Part shown: positions 21,078 through 31,925 of the stretch, one piece after another
How the letters are laid out: each line of letters opens with the position of its first letter
Position numbering within the stretch: the stretch's first letter is position 1
Source of the DNA: Acephala macrosclerotiorum
Taxonomy: Eukaryota; Ascomycota; Leotiomycetes; Helotiales; Mollisiaceae
Assembly: GCA_014904845.1 (NCBI GenBank)
Contig: MU119254.1
Span: forward strand, 62,001-126,000
Length of the DNA stretch: 64,000 bases
Direction: 5' to 3'
Position numbers and translations under genes: made by a program
The notes under the pieces: model-generated
What the model was told of the DNA's origin: nothing
Database searches by the model: none
Seen by the model: the letters and a program-made list of their open reading frames with translations, nothing else

Positions 21078-22140
21078 CGTTCTAGAGCTGTATCGCTTTC
21101 TTGTTTTCTCTGCACGAAAGGCTGAAAGAGATGTTCGGATCTAAATTTATCGTTGTTTCACCTGAAGCATACTAGTCCCTTATGAGCAACATCGGCCCCT
21201 TTATAGCCGAACGAGGCGTCCCCGTGACGTATTGCAATGGGATACATATCGAAGTCTAGAATGAAACTACTACATTTAGTATTCGACTTTTTAGCCTCGT
21301 TTCAAGGTTGCAGAGGGCTTGAGAGACTGTACAGGAAAAAGGTCACGTGCTAGTATATATCCTCCAACAACTCTTAGCTTTTCGAATTGCCTCACATGAA
21401 AATTTTTCACTTTCGGAATATAGATATATAATTACTTGAAGCTCAAAGGGTCTGGTGAGTTGAGGTCGACCAGCTGTTGGGCGAAATGTGGGTTGAGGAA
21501 GACCATGAGTTGAGAAATTGAGAAAAGCTAGGGGGGGGATCTTTCGGATACGGAGAGAAAGGCACCAGAGGGTATCGAACATGGGATTGATAATATGGAC
21601 TGACCAAGCCTTCACCCAAGTTTGATCCTACAATCCCCAAACCCCCAGAGAAGCATGTTCAATATCCTAGTATTGCCAAGACATTTCGCGCGGCCCCCCT
21701 CCTTCCTGTCCCGCGGCTTCATGCTTTGTATCGGAGACACTATGCAAAAGTGCTATGGGGGCTTCTATTACGAGGAGCAAATGTACATTTCAGATGATAG
21801 TAACTGCGACATATTCAATCTTCAACACTCAATCCCGTTCGGGCAACCTATTAGTCTGGCATAAAGGAAATCCTAGCGGCTTTAAGGGATGAGATTTTAT
21901 CGAAACTTGAGGGTTATTCGGAGGGCCCAGGAATAAATCGATCAAATCATTATGTCTCACTAGAATTGCAGCTTTACATAGAAAAGATCCTAGCGGGTAC
22001 GCCAAATAACATAGCGGCAAGGTCGCGGATAAAGCGATAGGTTTGGTGTATACTAGATAGTAAGACACAAACTAAGACAACTGTAATTTGTTGATTCGAG
22101 AAAATCTGCCAGAGAACGTGAGATCTGGAGTTTTACACCA
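21078..22140. other. intergenic, about 1.06 kb
   Basis: No gene is supported. It contains the promoter of the Zn2Cys6 gene, with GTCACGTGC near 21342. The frames present are short and without motifs. Confidence 0.45.
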
Positions 22141-22224
22141 CAGAGTAGCAAACACAGAGTAGCAAACACAGAGTAGCAAACACAGAGTAGCAAACACAGA
22201 GTAGCAAACACAAAGCAGTAAACA
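22141..22224. repeat. 14-bp tandem array, five perfect copies plus one diverged
   Basis: The unit CAGAGTAGCAAACA is repeated head to tail five times without change at 22141-22210, then once more as CAAAGCAGTAAACA at 22211-22224. It sits just downstream of the 3' end of the large minus-strand frame that ends at 22261. The unit length is not a multiple of three and no coding role is apparent. Confidence 0.9.
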
Positions 22225-24672
22225 GAAAAGCACCTACGCAACCGCTCCTTATGAATTTACTCAGCTCTCCTCATCCTGGGTCTTCCTCCCCGACTTCTTT
22301 CCCTCTTTGTCGCCAATGACCAGTCGATAGACCTCTGGCTCCTCATCCTCCTTCCCCTTCTGCACCACAACATCAACAATAATCCACAACCGCAACTTAC
22401 AGGCTTGAATCAAAACATCTCCCAACCCATCACCACAAGTCCTAAAACACCTCTCCGTATCCCCATTACTAAGCACAAACCCCTCCAACTCTCCCCTTTG
22501 TCCATATAAGACACGACACACCGTGCCGCAATACTCCTTCTTACAACCCTCGCCCCCCTTCTGTCCATCCTTATCCTTCGGCGGGCACTTCCCATGTCCC
22601 TTCCCTGGCTCCGGTCTCAGAGGTGGGCAAAATCCATTGCCCGGCGCCCCCGTCCGACTCGGCGGGACACTGGCCGCGTTCCCGCCCAATCCATCGACCT
22701 TATCACTCTGATACTGAACATACTTCTGCAACACCGGGAACCATCGATCAGTCGTGGCCCAGTTCTGCAACCGCCACTTGAAAATCGCTAGCGTGTCTTC
22801 CTCGGGCCCGAGAAGCTGCGACGGCACGCTGACAGGCACGCGCAGGGTGAACGTGCCGAGAACGTACTTCCCCGTAGTGACGAGCGGATTGCGATCCGTG
22901 CGGGCTGGGGGCGGAGCCTGGTCGTGGCCCAAGGTTGGTCTGTCACCGGCGGTTGCTCCCGCTCCCGCTCCCGCTCCCGCTTTCTGGAGCGTGATGATAG
23001 GCACTGGCTGGATCGCGATACGGCGGAGCGACGTGCGGCGGATGATGATGTTGAATACTTGGCCCCGAAGGACACTCGTGGGCAGCTCCAACGTGAGCAG
23101 GCCCGCGAAGCTGAGCGCGTAGCCTGGCGGAATGGGGATGTAGGTCGTGCCGGGGATGACGACGACTTGGACGGTGTGCGCGTCCGGGGTGGAGAGCAGG
23201 CGGCCGGGGTACAGGGCAGCGGCCCAGTCGAGGATGGAGGCGACGTCGACTTGCGGCAGGTAGATGCTGGCGATGGCGCCGGTGGGCGTGTTACCCCAAT
23301 CGATCATGAGCTCGTCTGGGACTTGGGAACTTGTGATCGTAGCGCGGGGGCTGAGAGTGGCGGTGGGGCGGAGGTCAAAGACTTGGGGGATGACGTGAGT
23401 GGATGCGGCGCCAGGATTGTCGGAGGGCGAGATCTCGAGGTTGCGCTGGGCGAGCTTGTCAGATGTGCCGGTGGTTGCGGTGGAGCCGGCGGTGTTCACG
23501 ATTGGAGCTTCATCATAGGCTATTTGTGCCACGAGGCAGTGATGTCCGCTGGGAAGCACATTGTCAGTGATGGGCTTGCCATTGACCAGTTTTGCGGGAT
23601 CGTAGACGTTCAGGAAGCAGCCAAAATAGGCCCAAAGACTATCCGAACTACTTGTCACCACCAAAGTGCGATTGTTCACCCCACCTGGACCGTATTCGTG
23701 GTCGGTTGCTGTTCCAAAAGCAGGAGAATTGCCAGTAGCAAAGAATGGTATCGTGTGATTGTCCGACGGCGTCAAAGGCCACTTGGGTAGGCCGTTCGTA
23801 CCTACTGAGCTGAGGTAAGTGTAATTGGGGTCGAAGTTGGTGTCGGCGGAAGAGGTTGACCACAGCCTAAAAAAGACTTTCACATTTTCAGACTTCTCTC
23901 CCTTTCCCCCGCGAAGGCGAACACGAGCAAGTGCAAAGTTGTAGTTAGAGAATGTAGCGCCATTAGCCTTGATGACGGGCGTAATGGAGGAGGCGTCTTG
24001 GAAAGATCGGCCTTGTTGAGGGATAGCCCCACTACTGGCACTGAAAGGGTCAACGCTCGAGGAATCGTGGTATGATTTGTTGAGGTATTCAACAAGGGAC
24101 TGGATATAAGCATACGCTCCTGTAGTATTATCGGTAGAGAATGCTGGTCCTCCACTCACTGGAAGGGCATTCAAGCCCGGCGTAGCAGTAAAAACAACCA
24201 GGTCCTGACTGAGCCACGGGTAATTGTTAAAAGCAGGGTTGACATTGGTGAAGTACGGATCAGCGCCCGAGATAAACTCCAGCACAGTGGAGGAAGTGAA
24301 GTCAGAGCCAAGAACACTAATAGAGCCATCCAAGAGAACCTGCAAAGGAGGCGCCCCAACTGCCGGGAATCCGGCAAGCGACGCGTTGGTGAACTTGACA
24401 TCGAAAGGGAAACGAACAAGCTGTGGAACAAAATCATTGTCGGGCTGTGCGAAAGTTTCCCCAAGAGGAGTTGTGCTTGGTGGGAAGGAGATGCCCGGGA
24501 AGTTGAGAGTAGCTGTAGGGTGGTTGACGCCGAGGACCTGGCGATTAAGGCCTTCAACAGTAATCCAGAACGAACTTGGGAAGTTTCCATTATTTGGGGG
24601 TACCAGTTGATCTGTCACTTCATCCTTCCCAAAGGTGCTCTTGTCAACGATGAAGTTCACAATCGCAATAGG

Positions 24673-24675
24673 CTA
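24673..24675 (-). other. in-frame TAG splitting the large frame
   Basis: The frame reads SARQDNP, TAG, PIAIVNFIVDK. Both sides are in phase; a CAG-to-TAG change would explain it. Confidence 0.85.
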
Positions 24676-25248
24676 TGGATTGTCTTGTCGCGCTGAGGTG
24701 ATTGTGGTCGTGCCCGGGTAGGCGCTGTCAAGAAGACGCTTGAAGAATGGAAACGGGTCACCGTTGTCTCCTGTTAGATTTCTATACACCCCAGCAAGAT
24801 CAGGAGCTGCTGCTGCGATAATCGTCTTGATGCTGAATCCCAGCTGCGTATGGAGGTAATTGAGGAAAATCGTTCCACAACCATTCCGTGCGTCAGGAGA
24901 ATGGTCCCCGACATCGACGCCATTCACAAAGTCCTGACGCACGCTGTTCATCCAGCTGTTACCGAGGAGAAATCCCGCAGGAGGAGAGCCCAGTCCGTTG
25001 GCGGTAAGAAACTCTGTCGACAAGAACCGTGAAAGAGCCTCGCCGGAGCTGCCTTCATTGCCAGTCCCCCACCAGCCGGTAGCCACATTGTTGGTCATGC
25101 CCTGCATGAACATCTCGACCACCTCCGCAACGAGGAGATAGCGGCAATCTTTGACAGGTTGGCCGCCAGGCTGGAGAGTGATTGGAGGACCCCATCCTGC
25201 TCCATTCTCAGTAGGGGTGTTCAGGATTTGCACACTGATAGGAATGTT

Positions 25249-25251
25249 TTA
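25249..25251 (-). other. in-frame TAA splitting the large frame
   Basis: The frame reads SVRPI, TAA, NIPISVQILN. The codons on both sides are in the same phase, so this is a single-base nonsense change rather than a frameshift. Confidence 0.85.
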
Positions 25252-25566
25252 GATTGGCCGGACGCTTCCGAACCAGCTGACGATCAGATTCCAGTCAGCT
25301 TCCGCAAAGGAAATGAGCTCGTTGGTACGATCAGGGCCCAATGCTTTAGATAATGTGTCATCGTACGAAAATTGAAAATGGTCGGTGCGACCGCCATTTG
25401 TCTGATTTGTGGTGATAAAATTGACCATTGTTGTCACAATAAGTATCTGATTTTGCCAAAGGTGGTATCAAGCTTGAAGATAATGGGATTTTGATGCTGT
25501 CTGGGTATTTTAGAGTCAAAGCGAAATTCGTATGCGGCACGATAGTCCTGTCTTATATACAGGAGG

Positions 25567-25857
25567 CTAGATCTCGATCATCCTAATGGCCACATTGACT
25601 TCGCCGCCCTTCCAGCTAAGAAATTGCCTCATACTCTCCTGAGTCACACGCACCTGAGGAGTTAAATGGCCATTTGATTTGACTTGTCGCCCAGCTGACG
25701 CAATCGTAGAAGCTTTCCTTCCAGTCAGACTTCGGAAAATGTTAAGAAGAAACAAGTCTGCTGCTGCCTGTTCGATGCCGAGAGCCATTATGATCAGAGA
25801 GCCATCTATAAGAAATACCATTGGATGCCCCCTAGAATAAAGGAGGTTGTATGGCAT
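25567..25857 (-). CDS. small hypothetical ORF, 96 aa
   Basis: Starts at the ATG at 25855-25857 and ends at 25567. The sequence contains MVFLIDGSLIIMALGIEQAA and TLTGRKAS-like basic stretches but no motif I recognise. It lies about 140 bp upstream of the large interrupted frame on the same strand, so it could be a decayed upstream part or simply a chance frame. Confidence 0.25.
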   Translation of the reverse strand: MPYNLLYSRGHPMVFLIDGSLIIMALGIEQAAADLFLLNIFRSLTGRKASTIASAGRQVKSNGHLTPQVRVTQESMRQFLSWKGGEVNVAIRMIEI

Positions 25858-26357
25858 CAAGATTTCGCCAGAAATAGTAATGGGCTGAATCCTCCCTTCG
25901 ACTTGTGTTACTTGCCAAGGCTAACGCTTCCATCGTCAATCCATTTTTCCATCTAAAGTTTAGACCACGAGCCAATAAAACACTTTGAATTCAGTGTTAA
26001 ACCACGATTTCCGTATATTTCACTAATTCACAGCCTCCACATACGATGTATTTCACACATGTCGACGACATGCTACAACATCTCTATCACACCACCCTAA
26101 GATTTCAGCCTTACATGTCTAATCGAGCCGATAAGGTAATAAAATCTGGCACTTGCCGCCGAGCTGAAGCTTCTCACACCTTGGCCTGCAGTAGTTGTCT
26201 TGGCCGCGATGAATCTATTGGCAGCAAACGCTCAGCATGGCGTCTTGGGAGTTCAGGAGGATAACGATATATGTAGCGCCCGCCAATTACTTTGTCCCGA
26301 CTGGACGACTTAGTTCAGCTCTGTCGTCCAAATTTCCGGGATCACCTGATGGAGGGA
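25858..26357. other. intergenic
   Basis: No gene is supported. A short plus-strand frame around 26046-26264 has no family-like content. Confidence 0.4.
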
Positions 26358-26456
26358 GGCTTCCCTAATTATATATGCGAGTTTCTTGATTTCGTCTTTT
26401 GAGGCTTTTCAGCCTTAAGTCATATGATCCTGAACGAGAAGCTGAGACCTTGTCCA
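26358..26456. repeat. diverged 99-bp duplication, copy 1
   Basis: This copy and the one at 26534-26632 have the same length and share TATATATGCGA, AGCCTTAAG/GGCTTAAGC, (T)GATCC, CGAGAA and CTTGTCCA in the same order and spacing. By eye about two thirds of the bases agree. Confidence 0.6.
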
Positions 26457-26533
26457 CTGCCTGTTGGTTGTGAATGTATTAGGAGGCCGTGGTAATTGGT
26501 AATACAAAATGTCGGACTTGTCTAATAAACGGA

Positions 26534-26632
26534 GTCTTCCGTAACTATATATGCGAATCACATCTCCTGATATTCTAAAGCCTTCCAGGCTTAAGCCACC
26601 CGATCCTTGGCGAGAAATTGAAATCTTGTCCA
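26534..26632. repeat. diverged 99-bp duplication, copy 2
   Basis: Offset by exactly 176 bp from copy 1 in direct orientation, with the same ordered short matches. It may be the relic of a longer tandem duplication or of a small non-coding element. No terminal inverted repeats are visible. Confidence 0.6.
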
Positions 26633-26633
26633 A

Positions 26634-27340
26634 CTAGTTAATTATAATTACGCACGAAAATAAAATCTTATTGTGAAAGGGTAAATTTGGAGTCATTCTA
26701 TGCATCTGCGTACTGCATAGAAAGCTTCCTAACAAACTAAGATTACAAGATGCCAGATCTCTTAATACATCCAAGACCAGATCACGTGCGGGTACTAGTC
26801 CTAACGAATTCGGAACAGCTAGTTCGGCCCAGGCATCCGACGAGAGTTTCCACCGCTTCCACACTCGCCACGGTATCGTAAGAAGGAGCAAGACCAATAC
26901 CGAAAATCCCAAAACTAAACCCCACTCCGTCATGATTCTGATGAATTGTACCTTTTGTTGAAGTCTCTTGTACTTGTGCGGTGAGGGGCAAGGAGATGGC
27001 CTGGCGCATAGACCTCGTAGTAGAACATGCCAAGCCCAGAAGCAGGCCTATCGTCTCGAAAGTGTAGTCGACCGATCGCAGCTCCATATAGAGCATATAA
27101 TAGTTCGAAGCAGCTGACCGTGAAACCGAACATAAAGACATATGCGGGAGTCCGGTCGCGGATTTGAAGTCGGAAAATCCGAACACTTTGAAGTACGTGC
27201 AGACAAAGGACCAGAGCCGCAATCTCAATCGAGAGGTATTTGATGAATAGTTCTGATGGCCCATCCCAAAGGATGTGCCTTATATCTCGGTTTGAGCCTG
27301 AAGATGGTGGGAAAACGCATTTCTGCAGTAGAGGCCCGGG
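26634..27340 (-). pseudogene. possible membrane-protein gene remnant
   Basis: I do not recognise a family. A minus-strand frame open from 27340 to the TGA at 26930-26932 encodes two hydrophobic stretches, LSIEIAALVLCLHVLQSVRI and VFMFGFTVSCFELLYALYGA, followed by a polar loop. A second frame starts at the overlapping ATGA and encodes another strong hydrophobic helix, GLVLGFSVLVLLLLTIPWRV, followed by basic residues. The three helices in two frames suggest either one multi-exon membrane protein whose introns I cannot place or a frameshifted gene. A very short candidate intron (37 nt, GTACAA..TTTAG) exists between them but is below usual fungal size. Confidence 0.35.
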
Positions 27341-27779
27341 TCAATCGTGTGTACAATGTCCTAAAACTAAGGGCTATTAGCATTAGTTTGAAGCCATCGG
27401 AAGTTGCGCGCTTGCTCGGATCAACTAATCTAAATTTAATGTCTTTTCAGGGCGGCGCTCTACTTGAAATTTCAAAGCCCCGGCGTCTATAGGAGATTGG
27501 CAATGCATCGATGTGACTAGTAATTGTGTCAAACTCAGGATCCTTTTCGAATAGTGATGCTAGATAGAATCAATTTTAGAAGTCATCAATATCAACTTGG
27601 AAGGAGTGTTATTTTGGACAGTCTGCTCAAAACGGAAAGGGGTACCGAGGACTTTAGCGAGCTTGCCGGAGGCATATTTATCCGGGCCGGATCCGATAAG
27701 GAGAATTTTTTGTTTATCGTAAAACTCGAGAAAGCCTTGATGCTCGACCACAACCAAATCAATTCAACAACACGACGCA
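27341..27779. other. intergenic, promoter side of Sas10 gene
   Basis: No gene is supported. The 439-bp stretch precedes the Sas10/Utp3 start codon and contains only short frames on both strands. Confidence 0.45.
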
Positions 27780-29689
27780 ATGGCAAAAAAGAGGAAAGCT
27801 TCTGCGCGCTCTGCTCCTGCAGAGGCATCAGATGGATGGGAGTCGAAGGGTGGTCGTATGGGACCCATAACTACATTCGAAGATGTCGCAGACTCTGAGG
27901 ACGAGTTCAATATCAATCGAGATAAGGTTATGCTGGATGAAGCCCCAGATGCGAAGCGCAGGAGGAAGTGGCAGGAAGAGGGCATGTTTGCGCGCATCGT
28001 TTTATGAGTGGTTACTGATGCTCGCCAGATGCTGATCTCGAACCGTCGGATGAAGAAGTGTTAGCATACTCCGAGAGCGAGGAAGATGAAGTTGGAGGGT
28101 TTTCTCGACCCAGAAAGGCCGCAGGAGGCGACCAGTCCGATGCTGAAGATATTGCGGAAGAAGACGAGGATGCTGAAGGCTGGGGTACCTCCAAGAAGGA
28201 CTACTACAACAATGACCAGATCGAGACGGAGGCAGATGCGTTAGAGGAAGAGGCGGAGGCAAAGCGATTACAACAAAAGAAGCTGCAGAAGATGTCTGAC
28301 GCAGATTTCGGTTTTGATGAATCAGAGTGGCTGGATACTGGAAACGAGGACGAAGACGCAGATGTTGTTACAGAGGTGCTGAAGGATGTTGAGATTACAT
28401 CTGAAATGGGACCGGAGGAGCGACTACGAATCCTGCAGACACGGTACCCCGAATTCGAATTCCTGGCAAGCGAATTCCTCCAATTGCGACCCATACTACA
28501 AGACTTACAGCAGCAAGCAGAATCTGAGACATCAATGGCATCGACAGGTCCGACGCCCCTATCAGTCACAAAGTGCAGGGCATTAGCAGCATACATTACG
28601 TCTTTGACGATGTATTTCGCAATACTCACGTCGCCTGCTAAGGGTGGCAAGTATCAAGGGAAGCCTCTAGATCCAGCAGAATTACAAGATCATGCGGTCA
28701 TGGACAGTCTACTGCAATGCAGACAACTCTGGTCGAAGATCAAGTCCTTGAAGGCGCCTATCACCCACCACATCGAGGAGGAATCAAGCGAGGAAGAACA
28801 AGACATACCTGAGACGAATGGCATCTTGGAACCAGTCATCTCCAAGAAGTCCAAGAAAGAGAAGGCTCGTCAAGCAGCTACTAAGAAAGCGGCCTCTCTC
28901 CGCGCCAAACAAATCGCGGATGCAGAGGAAGAATTGGCAGACCTATCGAACCTCGTTCCCAAGTCCCGAAAGGCCAGCAAGAAATCTAAGCAAATTGTCG
29001 AAGCAGACAACGAATCTGACTTTGGCGAAGAAGAGACGATGGATGCCCGAACTGCTGCCGAGAAAGCCCAGAAAAAGAAGAGTTTACGATTCTATACGTC
29101 CCAGATTGCCCAGAAAGCCAACAAGCGCGCGGACGCTGGCCGAGACGCTGGTGGTGATAATGATTTGCCCCATAGAGAGAGGCTGCGTGACCGTCAGGCG
29201 CGATTGAACGCCGAAGCTGAGGCACGAGGAAAGAAACTCGATGGATACGGTCGTGGCGGAGCACCTTTGGGTGGCGATAGCGATAGTGGGGAAGATGAAG
29301 TGGCGGGGCGGGTTAGGGAGGAAGGTGATGAATATTACGATACAGTTGCGAAGACCTCGAAGAAGAAGAAAGATGACAAGGCGGAGAAGATGGATGCGAT
29401 CAAACGAGCCAAGGCTGAAAATGCAATGGTCCGTGTGATTGAAGGAGAGGTGGACGAGGATGGCAAGCGAGCCATTGGTTATGTGATCGAGAAGAACAAG
29501 GGATTAGCACCAAAGAGGAAGAAGGATGTCAGGAATCCCAGGGTCAAGAAGAGGAAGAAGTTTGAGGAGAAAAAGAAGAAGCTGGCAAGCATGAGAGCAG
29601 TCTACAAGGGTGGTGAGGAGAGAGGAGGGTATGGTGGCGAGAAGACTGGTATCAAGTCTGGCTTGGTCAAGAGTATTAAGCTTGGATGA
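27780..29689 (+). CDS. sas10: Sas10/Utp3 ribosome-biogenesis protein
   Basis: Two exons, 27780-27981 and 28029-29689, give 620 aa. The N-terminus is basic (MAKKRKAS), followed by acidic stretches (YSESEEDEVGG, EEDEDAEGW). A Sas10/Utp3/C1D domain lies at about 180-270 (FEFLASEFLQLRPILQDLQQ). The basic C-terminal Sas10 domain is unmistakable: YVIEKNKGLAPKRKKDVRNP, VKKRKKFEEKKKKLASMRAVY and a terminal GIKSGLVKSIKLG. The protein is a nucleolar U3 snoRNP / small-subunit processome component needed for early 18S rRNA processing. The intron starts with GC rather than GT; it is the only donor that keeps the frame. The ATG at 27780 is the first in frame. Confidence 0.95.
27982..28028 (+). other. GC-AG intron in the Sas10 gene
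   Basis: A 47-nt intron with donor GAGG/GCATGT, branch-like TTACTGATG and acceptor CGCCAG. The three nearest GT donors would put a stop codon or the wrong phase into the protein; with GC the join reads QEEDADLEPSDEEVLAY. GC-AG introns are an established minor class. Confidence 0.75.
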
Positions 29690-30254
29690 AAGGAGAATTT
29701 ATGTTCTTGACAGCGTCATGTCTCGAAATGCATTCGCGGTCTTCATATCCCTAAAATCACACCTTCAAGTGGGTATTCAGGAGCATTTTGAATGACCCAG
29801 TCCCTTGGAGATTCTGGAATGCCCATTAATTTTGCCACCAATGATTCTAATAGGCGGTATACAAGTAGATATCCCGGATGCTGACATCCTCACATGCTCG
29901 CGACTTTGACAGCACCATTCGGGCTTGATATTGTTCATTGTCTTCAGAGCCCACGGTTTAATTTCGCTTCATATGTGTTCTTTCCGACTGAATCACTCCT
30001 CTATACTAACCAGCTGACTAGGAGTTGTGCGCCTCTGGAAACCTCCTGGAGGCACCACCGCTTCCAATCTTCCCACCTTTGCCTGGACTTCCGTAGCCCA
30101 CTTCTGGGCGAGGATAACTACTGGCTACTATGAGGACGCTGCGTTACCTGCAATATCTCATGGTGGCCTATACCCTTCCCGACTGTCTAGTCAAGGTTGG
30201 AACATTGCCACCTTAGACTCTTTCTTGCGGACCACGAGGCTACGCCTCCGAAAA
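29690..30254. other. intergenic before the HET pseudogene pair
   Basis: No gene is supported. It separates the housekeeping Sas10 gene from the decayed HET loci. Confidence 0.45.
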
Positions 30255-31480
30255 ATGCGTCTACTTAATACATCGATCCTTATGCTACAAGAATTCATCG
30301 AAGACATCCCTGAGTACGCAATTCTTTCTCATCGATGGGAGACAGAGGAGATGACTTTCCAAGACTTCCAGGACCTACAAATTGGCAAAGAAGATGGCAA
30401 GAAAGGATGGCCCAAGATTGAAGGATGTCTGGTGCAAGGGGCCAAGGACGGCTTTCAATAGGTCTAGATCGATTCCTGCTGTATAGATAAGTCGAGTAGC
30501 GCAGAGTGGCGATCTGCATTCTTTCCCCCAAAAATACATGAGCCCTGACCTTTTATTCTAGGCTTATAGAGGCTATAAATTCCATGTTCAACTAGTACCG
30601 AAAGCATAAGTCTGCTATACATATTTGTCCGATGTGCCTAGTTTAACAGACTGGGAAGAAAAACACAGAGAAGACTCCAACTTCCATTGCAATAAATAGT
30701 TCACGCGAGGCTAGACTCTGCAAGAGCTTCTTGCACCCGAGAACCTGAAATTCTTTACTGATGATTAGGTCATCATAGGCACCAAGAGTTCACTACAGCC
30801 CCTTCTCTCGGAAGTCACTGGTATCATGGACTTCAGAAAATTCGGACAAGCGAGCATAGCACAAAAGATGTCCTGGGCTTCCAAGAGAGAGACGACTAGG
30901 ATAGAAGACGGAGCTTATAGCTTGATGGGACTCTTTGGTGTGAATACGCCACCGCTTTATGGGGAAGAGGAGAAAGCATTTCTCAGACTGCAGCTGGAGA
31001 TCATGAGAAGCTCGAGTGATGAGTCGCTCTTTGCTTAGAAAGATAGCAAGGGTACGAATGGAGGGTTACTCGCCCGCTCACCAACCGCTTTCCAGCACTC
31101 AGGTGACGTCTTTAGGGACGATTTTAACTTCGACACACCCGCATACTCAATGACCAACAAAGGACTACGCATCGAAGCACGCCTTCTCCCAGCAGATGTC
31201 CCCGCGCGAATCGCAAATGGAGTCCGTAGATGATACTTTCTTCCTCGGGCTCCAGTGTGTCCGGCGAAAGAAGGCAGGGAGCCGACTCAGTCGTCTTGTG
31301 GTACGATTAAGACGAATCAAGGGGATCAGTTTTTCAAAATCACTGCCAAAGAGCTCATTACATTGGATTCTAACCAACAAAAAGCACTTAACTACCCCCA
31401 CCTCAAAACCCACGAAAATGTTTTCCACATCACGTCCTGCAAGATCAGCTTTCTCTGAAAAAAATTATGGGGTCTTTCAT
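30255..31480 (+). pseudogene. HET-domain gene (HET-E/NLR-type N-terminus), inactivated
   Basis: Starts at the ATG at 30255 with MRLLNTSILMLQEFIEDIPE and YAILSHRWETEEMTFQDFQD, the typical opening of the HET-E class. It then follows the family through IDSCCIDKSSSAE, VCYTYLSDVPSLTDWEEKHR, the FTRG.TLQELLAPENLKFF block, MSWASKRETTRIEDGAYSLM and LFGVNTPPLYGEEEKAFLRL. TAG stops lie in frame at 30459, 30465, 30593, 30697, 30712, 30766 and 31036. In each case the intact family usually has Trp (W.WID, F.WY, K/R-WFTRGWTLQELLAP, DW.IIG, FAW). At least one one-base frameshift lies near 30600, and two more frame changes near 31230 and 31320. C-terminal pieces (DTFFLGLQC.., GDQFFKITAKELITLD) remain recognisable. 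The pattern resembles RIP on the template strand. Confidence 0.85.
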
Positions 31481-31925
31481 GCGGACATTAGATGAGACGC
31501 GGTTTGGGCGCCAAATCAGTTTACGATCCGGTCAGCGGGTAGCTGTGGGTTCTGTTAAATCTACCAATGAGTCTCGGGGCCTGAGCTTTATTGTGAATCT
31601 CACTCTCGTGGACTAGACGAAGACTGATAAAGCGGTTCAACTCTTGTGGGCTGCATGGTCACAAGTTGGTGACATGGAAAAGACATATTAACCTCGCCTT
31701 GAGGAATAACTTTAGTTGTGACATTTATGCCGACTGAATTTTATCTACTTTCTTTAATTGCTAAGGAATGTGAAATTTTTGATTGGTGGAAGTCTTGCCA
31801 CGTCAGCAAAGAGAGCTGCGCCACAAATGAAGTCTAAAGCTCTGAGATTTTAGTTGCCTTTCTCATTGTCCGCTTGTAACGGTCGTCTTACCTGTTGTTC
31901 AAAATTCGCACCAACGCCATACAAT
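31481..31925. other. spacer between the two HET pseudogenes
   Basis: 445 bp with no supported gene. It may contain the decayed 3' end of the first HET gene and the promoter of the second. Confidence 0.4.

Larger units (their letters stand above)
22261..25428 (-). pseudogene. large unknown protein, 1,056-codon frame with two in-frame stops
   Basis: One reading frame runs from the ATG at 25428 to the stop at 22261 and is interrupted only by TAA at 25249-25251 and TAG at 24673-24675. Both sides continue in the same frame with coherent protein, and no intron of normal size would remove either stop. The N-terminal part has WGTGNEGSSGEALSRF and GCGTIFLNYLHTQLGF, which recall domains I have seen in bacterial secreted proteins, but I cannot name the family. 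The middle is Ser/Thr/Pro-rich and beta-like; the last 200 residues contain a GAGAGAGA run from a GCTCCC repeat and a Cys-rich, Lys-rich tail (CPPLRPEPGKGHGKCPPK, CKKEYCGTVCRVLY). No signal peptide or membrane segment is seen. Both stops could come from CAA/CAG by a C-to-T change. It may be a recent pseudogene or use readthrough. Confidence 0.7.

Noticed and set aside
22754..23790. Plus-strand frames of 120-290 codons over the large unknown gene
   Set aside because: Shadow frames in GC-rich sequence; Arg/Gly/Asp/Val-rich nonsense while the minus strand gives a coherent protein.
24673..25251. Introns that would remove the two in-frame stops of the large gene
   Set aside because: Only 29-40-nt GT..AG intervals could be found around the TAA, shorter than nearly all introns in this window, and none at the TAG.
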